Positions 1 through 7,175 of a stretch of 55,989 nucleotides of DNA are shown here, piece after piece. Position 1 is the first letter of the stretch. Each line of letters opens with the position of its first letter. The translations under genes were made by a program, and so were the position numbers. Location of the stretch: positions 1 through 55,989 of the forward strand of contig NZ_CAMHSK010000018.1 of the NCBI RefSeq assembly GCF_946187725.1. Reading direction: 5' to 3'. The notes under the pieces were generated by a model. The model was given only the letters and a program-made list of their open reading frames with translations. It did no database searches and was not told the origin of the DNA. Origin of the DNA: an uncultured Treponema sp. GTDB lineage: Bacteria > Spirochaetota > Spirochaetia > Treponematales > Treponemataceae.

Positions 1-55
1 GTAGAGCATTTGGTTCGCAATCAAAGGGTGGCCGGTTCGAGTCCGGTCGTCTCCA
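1..55 (+). tRNA. tRNA-Ala(CGC), 3' portion (5' end outside window)
   Basis: The window opens inside a tRNA. The anticodon stem TTTGG/TCAAA encloses the loop TTCGCAA, giving anticodon CGC (Ala). It is followed by a T-arm with loop TTCGAGT and the acceptor strand CGTCTCC plus discriminator A at 55. CCA is not encoded. The acceptor strand is identical to that of the complete tRNA-Ala(GGC) at 49957-50030. Everything from about position 14 on is supplied by the prophage, so the mature tRNA is a chromosome/phage hybrid. Confidence 0.9.
14..55 (+). other. attL (tRNA-Ala anticodon loop to 3' end)
   Basis: This stretch matches 35995-36036 over 42 bp with two mismatches (32 C/A and 46 G/T). The first 18 bp (14-31) are identical and start at the anticodon loop, so strand exchange most likely occurred there. 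The integrase gene starts 154 bp further on, the usual attL-int arrangement. Confidence 0.9.
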
Positions 56-133
56 ATCCTTTAAGTCCTTGCCCTGCAATGTTTTGCATCAAGGCGATTG
101 TTCCTCTTCAAGCGGGTCGCTTGCCATTTTTTC

Positions 134-159
134 AAAGTGTGACATAAAAGTGTGACATA
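134..159 (+). repeat. Tandem 13-bp repeat, candidate integrase arm-type sites (left)
   Basis: Two perfect adjacent copies of AAAGTGTGACATA (134-146, 147-159) lie between attL and int. A near-identical tandem pair, AAAGTGTCACATA, lies at 35820-35845 just inside attR. The core TGTGACA here is the reverse complement of the core TGTCACA there. This is the layout expected of tyrosine-integrase arm-binding sites flanking an attachment core; the function is inferred. Confidence 0.6.
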
Positions 160-208
160 GTTTAATTTTCAATACACTTTCCTTTGTCACTGTAAGGATT
201 CTCTTAAT

Positions 209-1588
209 ATGGTTAGCCATAAACTCCCGTTCTCTTTGTCAAAACGGAAAAACAGCCGTTTTTATTACGTTCGTTTTAAAAATAGCGAAGGGAAATATCT
301 CTCCGCTGTCTCCACTCAAGAATCAGACTACGACAAAGCCGTTTCTGTTGCCCTTAAATGGTATGCCTCGGGGCAAATTAACGGAAAACAAAAAACGCAG
401 GAAATTAAAGAAAAGTCGTTTCTGCAAAATTTAAGGCACGCTGACATCAGCGATAGCGAAGCCCCGAAAATCTTGGAGCTGTTGAAACAACGAGGTATTT
501 TAAAAAGTTATGTACAATCAGGCTCAAAAAATGATGTAGATTTTGCAGAGTTTTTAAAAACTTATTGGAGCTGGGACAAGTCAGAGTATATTCAGGAAAA
601 ATTGAGAACTGAAAAAAGCATCGGAAAGGCTCATTGCAAAACATGCCTGCACTATGTTCAAGATTTTTGGATTCCCTTTTTTAATGGCAAACTCTTAGGC
701 GAAATTACAAGGCAAGATTTGAAAGATTTTTTATCATTCATCCAAAAAATGGGGAAAAGCATATCGGCAAAAAATCAAATATGGCTTGCAGGTGCTCAGG
801 CCTTGCGCTGGGCTTACAATAACGAGATGATTGACCGTGACATAACTGCTGGATTAACTGGCTTTTCCGGAAAAAAACCACAACGGCAAATACTTACGCC
901 AGAACTTGCAAAAGCTGTTTTTGCCGTTGACTGGAATGACAGACGCTTTAAGCTCGCAAACCTGCTTGCAATGTGCACCGGCTTACGCATCGGCGAAATA
1001 AGAGCGTTGAGAAAATGTGACCTCGGCGAATCGTGCCTTTATATCCGGCACTCATGGAGCGACATCGAAGGGCTAAAATGCACGAAAAACGGCGAAAACA
1101 GAACGGTTTTGCTGCCATTTACGTGGCTGGCTGAAAAACTTCTCGAACTCGCAGAAGCTAATCCTTTTGATAAAAGCATGGAAGCTTTTGTTTTTTTTGC
1201 TTCGATTCCCGGCAAGCCGATTGAATCAAGATGCTTTTTATGTGCATTACATTCGGCTCTCGAAAAAGTAGGGATGAGCAAAACAGAAGCCCAAAAATAT
1301 TGTTTTCACGCATGGCGTCATTTTTATGCTTCATACATGCGTGAAAAAGTCAGTGAAAAGCTCTTGCAAAGCCAAACTGGGCATAAAACACTTGCAATGC
1401 TGGAACACTATTCAGATCATAAAATTTCTGGAGATGATGAAAAAATCCAAATGGCACAAAGAGAAGTCTTCGGCGAAATTATTGAAAACAGCAAAATAGA
1501 ATTCTCTCCAAAACTGCTCTACCAGAATGTAAAGACTGATTTCATGGATAAATCAGATTTGTATGAACATTCACGGCAATTTAGATAA
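209..1588 (+). CDS. int: Tyrosine site-specific recombinase (prophage integrase)
   Basis: This integrase catalyses prophage insertion into and excision from the tRNA-Ala gene. The 459-aa protein has an N-terminal arm/core-binding region and a C-terminal catalytic domain with the full tyrosine-recombinase set: R260 in CTGLRIGEIRAL, H367 and R370 in HAWRHFYAS, H392 in QTGHKT and the nucleophile Y401 in LEHYSDH. The ATG at 209 follows a TAAGGA-type ribosome site. It lies directly inside attL, reads into the prophage, and ends at a hairpin terminator (1593-1628) that separates it from the convergent DGR genes. The length is slightly above the usual 350-420 aa. Confidence 0.95.
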   Translation: MVSHKLPFSLSKRKNSRFYYVRFKNSEGKYLSAVSTQESDYDKAVSVALKWYASGQINGKQKTQEIKEKSFLQNLRHADISDSEAPKILELLKQRGILKSYVQSGSKNDVDFAEFLKTYWSWDKSEYIQEKLRTEKSIGKAHCKTCLHYVQDFWIPFFNGKLLGEITRQDLKDFLSFIQKMGKSISAKNQIWLAGAQALRWAYNNEMIDRDITAGLTGFSGKKPQRQILTPELAKAVFAVDWNDRRFKLANLLAMCTGLRIGEIRALRKCDLGESCLYIRHSWSDIEGLKCTKNGENRTVLLPFTWLAEKLLELAEANPFDKSMEAFVFFASIPGKPIESRCFLCALHSALEKVGMSKTEAQKYCFHAWRHFYASYMREKVSEKLLQSQTGHKTLAMLEHYSDHKISGDDEKIQMAQREVFGEIIENSKIEFSPKLLYQNVKTDFMDKSDLYEHSRQFR

Positions 1589-1592
1589 GAGG

Positions 1593-1628
1593 AACCGCTC
1601 TTTCAGTGTATTTCTGACAGGAGCGGTT
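1593..1628 (+). terminator. Intrinsic terminator after int
   Basis: Perfect 8-bp stem AACCGCTC/GAGCGGTT (1593-1600 with 1621-1628), followed on the + strand by a T-rich tract (1627-1636). It separates the convergent integrase and DGR transcripts; the - strand side has a weaker T tract. Confidence 0.75.
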
Positions 1629-1634
1629 TATTTT

Positions 1635-1874
1635 TTATACGGACTCAAGTTCCCCTTGCAGCTCATTGATTCTGTCACGCACTTTCTGTCTCTCTTCCAT
1701 AAGCTCGTCCAGATCATAGGGGAGCTCGTGCCCTTGCAGTTTTGCCTCATAGCATTTAACGACCTTCCAGTCTCCGATGTCACTTGTCGGAGCGTCAAGC
1801 CGTGAAACAAGACAACGAATCTCACTCTCGATTCTTTCACGCTCCATCTGTTTTTCCATTTTGTTTTCGTCCAT
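1635..1874 (-). CDS. Small charged helical protein at the end of the DGR operon
   Basis: This 79-aa protein is rich in Glu, Arg and Lys and is probably largely alpha-helical or coiled-coil, for example the C-terminal LMEERQKVRDRINELQGEL. I do not recognise the family. A TAGGAG ribosome site lies just before the ATG at 1874, and the gene overlaps the 3' end of the reverse transcriptase by 38 nt, so the two are probably translationally coupled. Position suggests a DGR-associated function, but nothing in the sequence proves it. Stop at 1635-1637, immediately before the terminator shared with int. Confidence 0.7.
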   Translation of the reverse strand: MDENKMEKQMERERIESEIRCLVSRLDAPTSDIGDWKVVKCYEAKLQGHELPYDLDELMEERQKVRDRINELQGELESV

Positions 1875-2970
1875 GTAGGTCTCCTATAATTGATTTATAT
1901 AAAGCGTCAAGATTTTTGACACTGTTATAGCAGTTATATCTGATGATGTTCCCACGCCAGCTTTTATACTGGTCTTTTATCTGTGAAATTGTCATTTTAT
2001 TTTGATTTACAAGCCTGGAGAGCTTTTTCAGCTTTCGCCGCTCCCGCACAAATCCTTTTCGGACCGGTCTTTTTATAATCTTTCCGGATTCCGTGAGATT
2101 GTAGCGAATCTGCAAAAAAGAAAAACCTTTCTCAAGTTTCACAATCTGCGTTTTCTTTGTATTGATTATAATTCCGAGCTTTTCTGTAATTACTCGATAT
2201 TCTTTCAGTAATTCTTTCAAAAAGTCCTTGCTTTCGTTAATAATGTAAGTATCGTCCATGTACCGACCATAATATTTGCAGCCTTTGACAATCTTGCAGA
2301 AATTATCAAGTTCTGTCGGGTAGAAAATTCCCGCCGTCTGTGAAAGCTGGCTTCCGATTCCAACGCCTTTTTCATTTCCGAAAGCTGTGACAAGATAGCG
2401 TGTAAAGTTCACGATTCTTTCATCGTCTATTTTTTCTGCGATTTTCCGACAAAGCTCGTCGTGACAAATATTGTCAAAATACTTTGAGAAATCTATCAGA
2501 AGGACATAGCCTTTATTGCCGTGCTTCCTGTAATATTTTTCCAAATGTGCCTGAAGCCGTTTCCTTGTGAACTCTATCCCCTTTCCCTTCTGGCTGGCAC
2601 CGTTATCATAAATAAGATACCTGAATAAATGCGGATTCAAAATATTGTCACAAAGATTCCTTTGAATCACCCTGTCAGATATATGCAGTGCCTTAATATG
2701 TCTTCGTTTTCCCCGCTCGCTCAGCTCAAACTCACTGAACGGCTTCTGCCTGTATGTTCCGTTCAAAAGCTCGTTCCGTGCCTTCGTGATGTTGCGTATT
2801 ATGTCAGCTTCGTAATACTGCACGCTTGCTTTCCAGTCAGTGCCTTTTTTGCATTTCTGAAAAGAGTCATATAGATTATCCAAATCACAAAGTTTCTCAA
2901 AATCTGTCATAAAAAAATCGGAAAGGCGCTTAAAGCAATTCCTGTCGTAACAGACTGCGTCGCCTTTCAT
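1837..2970 (-). CDS. DGR-type reverse transcriptase
   Basis: This RNA-dependent DNA polymerase performs mutagenic retrohoming. The catalytic box is YMDD (about residues 237-240). The domain-4 motif is IGSQLSQ (about 203-210), the [ILV]GxxxSQ form that marks DGR enzymes; retrons and group II introns have QGxxxSP. At about 378 aa it is normal for the family and lacks maturase or endonuclease domains. I prefer the ATG at 2970, because the AAAGGTGA ribosome site is too close to the GTG at 2976; an ATG at 2910 is also possible. TR lies 79 nt upstream of this start, so TR RNA and RT mRNA probably come from one transcript. Confidence 0.95.
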   Translation of the reverse strand: MKGDAVCYDRNCFKRLSDFFMTDFEKLCDLDNLYDSFQKCKKGTDWKASVQYYEADIIRNITKARNELLNGTYRQKPFSEFELSERGKRRHIKALHISDRVIQRNLCDNILNPHLFRYLIYDNGASQKGKGIEFTRKRLQAHLEKYYRKHGNKGYVLLIDFSKYFDNICHDELCRKIAEKIDDERIVNFTRYLVTAFGNEKGVGIGSQLSQTAGIFYPTELDNFCKIVKGCKYYGRYMDDTYIINESKDFLKELLKEYRVITEKLGIIINTKKTQIVKLEKGFSFLQIRYNLTESGKIIKRPVRKGFVRERRKLKKLSRLVNQNKMTISQIKDQYKSWRGNIIRYNCYNSVKNLDALYKSIIGDLHGRKQNGKTDGA

Positions 2971-3048
2971 ATTCACCTTTTACGGCAAGGACTCTGCTTC
3001 CTTCGCCATTGTGTGCGGAAATATTTTCCTTTACACACGATTTCAAAT

Positions 3049-3137
3049 CGGGGACGGACAAAATTGTTCGTATTCCCAGCGTTGTTGTAGTTGGCATTGC
3101 CATTGTTGTTGACATTGCAGAAATTAGCAGCAGACGC
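3049..3137 (-). repeat. DGR template repeat (TR), 89 bp
   Basis: It aligns without gaps to VR1 (3909-3997, 10 differences) and VR2 (10153-10241, 16 differences). Read on the - strand in the VR frame it has 26 adenines, 24 of them in 12 AAC/AAT asparagine codons, the composition that allows widest amino-acid change when A is mutated. It starts right after the avd stop codon and ends before the RT gene. At its 3' side it lacks the GCTTCGTCCTCGC stretch that follows both VRs, consistent with an IMH*/IMH boundary. Confidence 0.95.
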
Positions 3138-3139
3138 TT

Positions 3140-3682
3140 TCAAGCAGACCCCTTTTCTTTTCTCCTTTTATTGTCAGACTGTCGCCAGCCCTTTATCAAA
3201 TCTTCCTCACGGTCTAAAGCGTCCATGAGGTCGGTCGTGAACTTCAAGCTCACATCAAACATCTCCTTTATGTGGTCGATTTCCACATAAAGATTCTGGA
3301 CTATCCCTATAGCATCGTTCTGTGCCTGTCTTCTTTGCTCCCATTCAAAATCATAGTTGGGGTGAAGCTTGTTCGCCTGTACGATGTAGAAAGTAAGCAT
3401 GTTGCAGTATTTCTTAATCAGTTTTTTCTCATCGTCCAGATACCAGTCAGGATATTCTGCATTATACGCCCTGTTGGGGTTGACTCCGTACTTCGCGTAA
3501 ATCTCATTGATAACCTTCAAGTCTTCTTCACTGATGTCTTTTGCAACCTGCTTTATGCTGCGTGGATTCTTCTTGATTCCAAACTCACGGATTAACCACA
3601 AGTCAATGTTCTTCCGTATGCGTTTGGCATTCTTGTAGAATTCCATTTTGCTCAGGTCACGAAGCCCGCTCGGCTCACTCAT
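3140..3682 (-). CDS. avd: Avd-like DGR accessory protein
   Basis: Accessory variability determinant proteins are basic four-helix bundles that form a pentamer, bind the reverse transcriptase and TR RNA, and are needed for cDNA synthesis. This 180-aa protein is strongly helical, rich in Lys, Arg, Asp and Glu, and ends in a basic tail (WRQSDNKRRKEKG). It is longer than the roughly 125-aa BPP-1 Avd. The assignment rests on position (between target and TR) and helical composition rather than a diagnostic motif. Its stop codon directly adjoins TR. The start at 3682 follows an AAGG site and lies 2 nt after the preceding 40-aa ORF. Confidence 0.75.
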   Translation of the reverse strand: MSEPSGLRDLSKMEFYKNAKRIRKNIDLWLIREFGIKKNPRSIKQVAKDISEEDLKVINEIYAKYGVNPNRAYNAEYPDWYLDDEKKLIKKYCNMLTFYIVQANKLHPNYDFEWEQRRQAQNDAIGIVQNLYVEIDHIKEMFDVSLKFTTDLMDALDREEDLIKGWRQSDNKRRKEKGSA

Positions 3683-3684
3683 CC

Positions 3685-3807
3685 TTATTCTCCATCAAGT
3701 ACGATATAGCTGTACTTGCTTACGATGATTTTATCCTCGCTGACTTTGAAATACTCTGCGAGTATTTTCTTTATGTCTGTTGTGCTTAATACTTTTCCTG
3801 TTTGCAT
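3685..3807 (-). CDS. Small 40-aa protein between DGR target 1 and avd
   Basis: The ORF begins at an ATG with a strong AGGAG site and ends 2 nt before the avd start. It encodes 40 aa beginning MQTGKVLSTTDIKKILAEYF, predicted as a helix followed by a short strand-like C-terminus. It is too short for normal gene callers. I do not recognise a family; small proteins of this kind sit after tail-fibre genes in many phages. Translational coupling with avd is likely. Confidence 0.65.
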   Translation of the reverse strand: MQTGKVLSTTDIKKILAEYFKVSEDKIIVSKYSYIVLDGE

Positions 3808-3840
3808 ATTTTTCTCCTGTCTCAAGAATTTTAGTATGTG

Positions 3841-3865
3841 CTGAGGTGGCTCACCGCCACCTCAG
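3841..3865 (-). repeat. Perfect hairpin 24 nt beyond the VR1 target stop
   Basis: Stem CTGAGGTGGC/GCCACCTCAG (10 bp) with a 5-nt loop. There is no U-tract on the - strand, so it is not a typical terminator. The spacing to the stop codon (24 nt) is identical to that of the second hairpin (10089-10109) and the second target. Hairpin or cruciform elements just downstream of VR are known to promote retrohoming in the Bordetella phage DGR, and this is the probable role here. Confidence 0.8.
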
Positions 3866-3889
3866 ATTAAAGATACGCTCCGGCTCCGC

Positions 3890-4861
3890 CTACGCTGCGA
3901 GGACGAAGCGGGGACGGACAAAACCGTACGTATTCCCAGCGCCGTAGTAGCTGGCATTGCCACTGTTGCTGACATTGCAGAAATAAGCAGCAGACGCAAC
4001 ATCTTTCAGCCACCACCATGCACTGCGGTTATTCAATGCCTTCGTGCTTGCCGCGAACAACGGGAGCCTTGTTTTTGCACTTCCCGTGTCATAGCCCGAT
4101 GAACTCCACACTATAGAGCCGTAAGCCTCAACCTCGCTCATAAGAACGGCCTGACAGCTAACCCATGCCCAGTTAGACGAACATCCACCCGCATTGCCGA
4201 AACGGTTATATCCGCTTGTGTTTATGCTGTTTGACAACAGTTCCCTTGTGGTTTTTAAGTGGCTTCCGAACTCCGCATACAACTGCTGATTGATTGTCGC
4301 TCCGCTTGCCGTTGAGCCTTCACTTACCACCGCACCCAAAACATCAGTGTGCATTTTGGAACCGACATACCCGCCCTCCGTTGTGTTCGTGCCGTTCATT
4401 GCGTGCCTTCCAAAATGTTGTAAGCCTTCCTCGCCATTGCCCGGAACCATTACAAGGTGATGATAGTTCACGATGTTTGAATCTCCGTTGCCCATGAGCG
4501 TGTCTATTCCCGCAATCGTCACCCAGTCAGAGCCTACAGCTCCTTGATAAGAATCAGGGCAGGTTATCGCCCTGCTCATATGGATTCTGTCACCACAATA
4601 AATATCCTCAAAAAGTGAGTATCCGTCAGTGCCGGTGAGACGCTTCCATAATGAGCCGTCCGTGATATAAGCTGAGATGTCCTTACCCAATATTAGCGAG
4701 CCGTTCTCAAGCGCATAGCGGGGTATTTTATGCGAGAAAGCAAAAAAATTTTTTAATTCGGCCAGTGAAAATCTTCCGTCATTCCCGTCAGCGTCTGTAC
4801 CCATAAGGAAAGATGTCTCTAATGGTGTTTTGAGTCCCTTATCAATAAATCTTATGCCCAT
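3890..4861 (-). CDS. DGR target 1: tail-fibre-like protein with C-terminal variable C-type-lectin fold
   Basis: The 323-aa protein is probably the phage receptor-binding protein. Its C-terminal half has features of DGR lectin-fold targets: a conserved stretch with GSIVWSSSGYDTG, then WWWLKDVASA, then the variable segment (about residues 289-318), ending FVRPRFVLAA. Twelve positions in the variable segment are Asn codons in TR; here they read Y, N, S, N, S, N, S, Y, G, N, Y, G. The ATG at 4861 has a TAGGAG site. The TGACTGTA element lies 17 nt upstream, overlapping the end of terL. VR sits at the extreme 3' end, as required for retrohoming. Confidence 0.93.
   Translation of the reverse strand: MGIRFIDKGLKTPLETSFLMGTDADGNDGRFSLAELKNFFAFSHKIPRYALENGSLILGKDISAYITDGSLWKRLTGTDGYSLFEDIYCGDRIHMSRAITCPDSYQGAVGSDWVTIAGIDTLMGNGDSNIVNYHHLVMVPGNGEEGLQHFGRHAMNGTNTTEGGYVGSKMHTDVLGAVVSEGSTASGATINQQLYAEFGSHLKTTRELLSNSINTSGYNRFGNAGGCSSNWAWVSCQAVLMSEVEAYGSIVWSSSGYDTGSAKTRLPLFAASTKALNNRSAWWWLKDVASAAYFCNVSNSGNASYYGAGNTYGFVRPRFVLAA
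3909..3997 (-). repeat. DGR variable repeat 1 (VR1)
   Basis: It is 89 bp long and differs from TR at 10 sites. All ten are adenines on the coding strand of TR (seven A to G, three A to T), a signature produced only by DGR retrohoming. Flanking sequence on the low-coordinate side (TACGCTGCGAGGACGAAG) is shared with VR2 but not TR and contains the likely IMH region. Confidence 0.96.
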
Positions 4862-4889
4862 TTCTTTTCTCCTACACTTACAGTCATTT

Positions 4890-6572
4890 TTAGAAAATCA
4901 TGTCTGCTACGGAAAATTCCTGAGCCAGAAACGCTTCATTCTGTGCCACACCGTGGGCCATGATCGAGCTGATAACACCGTCTATGCGCTGGGTGCTTGC
5001 CTTGCTCTTTTTCATCGGCTTGTAGTTTCCGTTTACATCGGGCTTTATTTCAACATTATTAATCATCCAGAGCATGACGGGCGAATTGTCAACAAGATGC
5101 CCGTCCTTCACGCTCTTTTCATAAGACTGAGTAAGCGGAGAGAGCTTTCTTAAACTCTGCTCAATTTCTATAAGGGCGATGTCCGGCCGTTCATTTTCGA
5201 TTCCCTGTATGACATCCTTTGCCTGCCATTTGTCGTAGCCGATTCCACGGATTTTGAAACGCAGGGCGTCATCAAGAATGTCACGGATGATGAAAGAGTA
5301 ATCGATTGTCTGCCCCGGAATCGCGGTGATTATTCCTTTTTCAATCCACTGGAAAAAATTGATGTTTTCCTTTCTGTAGCGTTCATGCGCCGTGCCCTCT
5401 GGAATGTAGAAGCGGTGAAAATAGAAGTCCTTTCCGTCTTTTTTGAAAAGTTTTGTGAATGCGCAGAGGTCGTCAACTTGTGCAAGGTCCAAACCGCCAA
5501 AACATTCCAAGCCCTCAAAGTCGTCGATATTTGCCGTTAAAGATTTATTCTTCTGCCATGTTTCGATTGCAAGCCATGATTTTTCACCGCCGCCGCCCCA
5601 GATTCCGAAAGTCTTTGCTTTCAGCTCCGGGATTTTGTGCGGCGTAAGCTCCGCGTCGTCAATATCCGACTGAATTACAGAAGGATCAATGATGTCGTAA
5701 AGGCTTGGATTTGCCTTCTGCCATACGGCCGGATCATGGTAATCATCGCCTTCATCAAGGGCATAAATCACGGAAAAGAAGTCTTCCTGGGTCTGAGTGC
5801 CGCTCAGGATTCTCTTTGCCTTCAAGTTCTGCTCAAAACATGGGTTTGCGACTTCCACATCGGCGGTAGTGACGACTACAAGCTGGGCATCCTTTTTGCT
5901 CCTCATGCCGTACTGCATTGACATGAACATTTTGTCGCTCTGAAAGTCGTGGTATTCGTCCAGCACGGCAAAGCGAGGGCGCAGGCCGTCAACGGATTTT
6001 CCGCCGTCACAGTAAAAGCCCAGCCGTGATTTTTCATTTATGTCCTTGAAGGTGATTGCAAGGGAGCGGCAGTCCAGAATGTCGTCAAGTGCGGGTTCTG
6101 CCTTGATGATGTCGCGCACTTCCTTGAATGTTTTTTCTGCCAGCGTGTCGGAGCTGGAAACAAGATAGGCTTCAGATGCCTTGTATTTTAAGAAATTGAA
6201 TGTCACGAGGGGAAGAAGAAGGCCTGTTGTCTTTCCATTCTTTCGGTTCACTTCGATATATGCCATTCGGAAGCGTTTCCGGTCGGAATCGCCCTTGTAT
6301 CTCCAGCCCTCCAAGTTCGCAAAGCAGAAAATCTGCCAGGGAAGAAGGGAAATTGTCTTTCCGTTGAGGTCTCCGGGCTTGAGGGATTCTGCGAAAGAAA
6401 GCACCATTTCGGCGGCATTTTCGTCAAAATAGAAGGGAAAATCATCCCTTTTCTCGCGTTTTCGGTCGGAAATGAAGCGTTTAACGGCTTTTTTTGTCCA
6501 GATTCCGGCAATAATCTTGCCGCTGGCGATGTCTGAGCAGTATTTCTCAAGTATTTCCATGTAGTTTTTCAT
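4890..6572 (-). CDS. terL: Terminase large subunit (HK97-type TerL)
   Basis: This packaging motor has an N-terminal ATPase and C-terminal nuclease, and it translocates DNA into the prohead through the portal. Walker A is seen as NRKNGKTTG (about residues 107-116), Walker B as AVLDEYHD (about 199-207), and a RuvC-like nuclease start as GGLDLAQVDD (about 350). About 561 aa is typical. I place the start at the ATG at 6572: TGACTGTA lies exactly 5 nt before it, and the longer frame reads back through the upstream terminator. It lies about 4.2 kb from TerS and directly precedes the DGR target. Confidence 0.95.
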   Translation of the reverse strand: MKNYMEILEKYCSDIASGKIIAGIWTKKAVKRFISDRKREKRDDFPFYFDENAAEMVLSFAESLKPGDLNGKTISLLPWQIFCFANLEGWRYKGDSDRKRFRMAYIEVNRKNGKTTGLLLPLVTFNFLKYKASEAYLVSSSDTLAEKTFKEVRDIIKAEPALDDILDCRSLAITFKDINEKSRLGFYCDGGKSVDGLRPRFAVLDEYHDFQSDKMFMSMQYGMRSKKDAQLVVVTTADVEVANPCFEQNLKAKRILSGTQTQEDFFSVIYALDEGDDYHDPAVWQKANPSLYDIIDPSVIQSDIDDAELTPHKIPELKAKTFGIWGGGGEKSWLAIETWQKNKSLTANIDDFEGLECFGGLDLAQVDDLCAFTKLFKKDGKDFYFHRFYIPEGTAHERYRKENINFFQWIEKGIITAIPGQTIDYSFIIRDILDDALRFKIRGIGYDKWQAKDVIQGIENERPDIALIEIEQSLRKLSPLTQSYEKSVKDGHLVDNSPVMLWMINNVEIKPDVNGNYKPMKKSKASTQRIDGVISSIMAHGVAQNEAFLAQEFSVADMIF

Positions 6573-6593
6573 AGAAATACAGTCATTTTGACA

Positions 6594-6627
6594 AAAAAAT
6601 GAGTTGTCAAGAAATATTTGACAACTC
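6594..6627 (-). terminator. Intrinsic terminator upstream of terL
   Basis: Perfect 10-bp stem GAGTTGTCAA/TTGACAACTC (6601-6610, 6618-6627) followed on the - strand by ATTTTTTT. It lies between the 68-aa gene and terL. Transcription of terL and the DGR would need read-through, antitermination or a new start after it. Confidence 0.8.
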
Positions 6628-6635
6628 AAAGGGAA

Positions 6636-6842
6636 TTATTTCGTTAAATTGTCTGATGAAAACGCAAGGTCCAGAAGGTATCGGCTTGTTGTCTTTCCGC
6701 TTTTTGCGACAAGTTCTTTGAGCCGTTCCAATTCTTCTGGCTGACAGCTTACAGAAAAGGAAACACGTTTCAAGCCGGTGGCTTTTCGCCCGCCACCGTG
6801 GTAGCCGTAGCCAGAATATTTAGGCTTTTCTGTTTGTTCCAT
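6636..6842 (-). CDS. Small putative ribbon-helix-helix-like protein
   Basis: This 68-aa protein has a Gly/Tyr/Lys-rich N-terminus, then VSFSVSCQPEELERLKELVA and TTSRYLLDLA. A short strand followed by two helices resembles MobC- or Arc-like small DNA-binding proteins, but I see no decisive motif. The start at 6842 overlaps the 3' end of the 34-aa ORF upstream. An intrinsic terminator follows directly. Confidence 0.65.
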   Translation of the reverse strand: MEQTEKPKYSGYGYHGGGRKATGLKRVSFSVSCQPEELERLKELVAKSGKTTSRYLLDLAFSSDNLTK

Positions 6843-6924
6843 GATTGTTTTTCCTAGATTTTCTTGTGTAATAAATTACAATACCGATTACGACGCCTGC
6901 CATTATTGGGAAAAAAATTGACAT
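6820..6924 (-). CDS. Small single-span membrane peptide (34 aa)
   Basis: The ORF has an ATG at 6924 with a GAGGTG site just upstream. It encodes 34 aa with one hydrophobic span (FFPIMAGVVIGIVIYY) and a basic tail (TRKSRKNN). It overlaps the start of the 68-aa gene in another frame. The size and TM-plus-basic-tail layout resemble holin-like or type I toxin peptides, but no function is established. Confidence 0.5.
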   Translation of the reverse strand: MSIFFPIMAGVVIGIVIYYTRKSRKNNHGTNRKA

Positions 6925-6956
6925 AAGCACCTCGATGATTTAATATTAAAAGGAAA

Positions 6957-6984
6957 GGGAAGCTCGCATTTCTGCGAACTCCCC
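6957..6984 (-). terminator. Intrinsic terminator with GAAA tetraloop
   Basis: A 12-bp stem (two G-U pairs) closes a GAAA tetraloop and is followed on the - strand by TTTCCTTTT. It lies just after the 37-aa membrane peptide ORF, so that peptide is probably made from a short transcript of its own. Confidence 0.7.
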
Positions 6985-6990
6985 ACCGAC

Positions 6991-7104
6991 TTACTTAGAT
7001 TTCTTGTCTAGCCATTTGGTTATGTAGTACGTGACTACTGCAACAACCAGGGTTAGCAGGAAATCAACCAGCTTATCGGCCAAGTAAAGTAGTACTTCCT
7101 TCAC
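6991..7104 (-). CDS. Small toxin-like membrane peptide (37 aa)
   Basis: A GTG at 7104 is preceded by AAGGAG. The 37 residues form an amphipathic N-terminus, a hydrophobic span (LVDFLLTLVVAVVTYYI) and a basic end (KWLDKKSK). An 8-bp hairpin (7116-7135) ends immediately before the ribosome site, and a terminator with a GNRA loop follows the stop. Hairpin, tiny hydrophobic ORF and terminator is the layout of type I toxin or holin-like genes; no antisense RNA could be identified by eye. Confidence 0.55.
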   Translation of the reverse strand: MKEVLLYLADKLVDFLLTLVVAVVTYYITKWLDKKSK

Positions 7105-7115
7105 TTTGGTCTCCT

Positions 7116-7135
7116 TATCAGCGCGTCCGCTGATA
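7116..7135 (-). promoter_or_regulatory. Hairpin directly upstream of the 37-aa ORF ribosome site
   Basis: Perfect 8-bp stem TATCAGCG/CGCTGATA with a 4-nt loop, ending next to AAGGAG. It could control access to the ribosome site or stabilise the 5' end of the message; this is inferred from position only. Confidence 0.5.
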
Positions 7136-7175
7136 GTTATAATATAATGCTGATTTTGTTTCTTGTCAATACTTT

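Larger units (their letters stand above)
1635..4861 (-). other. Diversity-generating retroelement cassette (target1-ORF40-avd-TR-RT-ORF79)
   Basis: The order on the - strand is: target gene with VR1 at its 3' end, a 40-aa ORF, an Avd-like gene, the template repeat, the DGR-type reverse transcriptase and a 79-aa ORF. This matches the mtd-avd-TR-brt order of Bordetella phage BPP-1. RNA copied from TR is reverse-transcribed with errors at adenines, and the cDNA replaces VR, changing the ligand-binding surface of the target. A second VR lies at 10153-10241. The cassette sits directly after the large terminase gene. Confidence 0.95.

Noticed and set aside
1837-2970. Retron or group II intron reverse transcriptase
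   Set aside because: The [ILV]GxxxSQ motif, the Avd-like neighbour and TR/VR pairs with adenine-only changes fit a DGR; no msr/msd structure or maturase domain seen.
2930-3115. 61-codon - strand frame through TR
   Set aside because: It only reads part of the template repeat and spacer RNA; TR is non-coding and the frame has no ribosome site.
3841-3865. Rho-independent terminator after DGR target 1
   Set aside because: No U-tract follows on the transcribed strand, and the RT and avd genes downstream need read-through.
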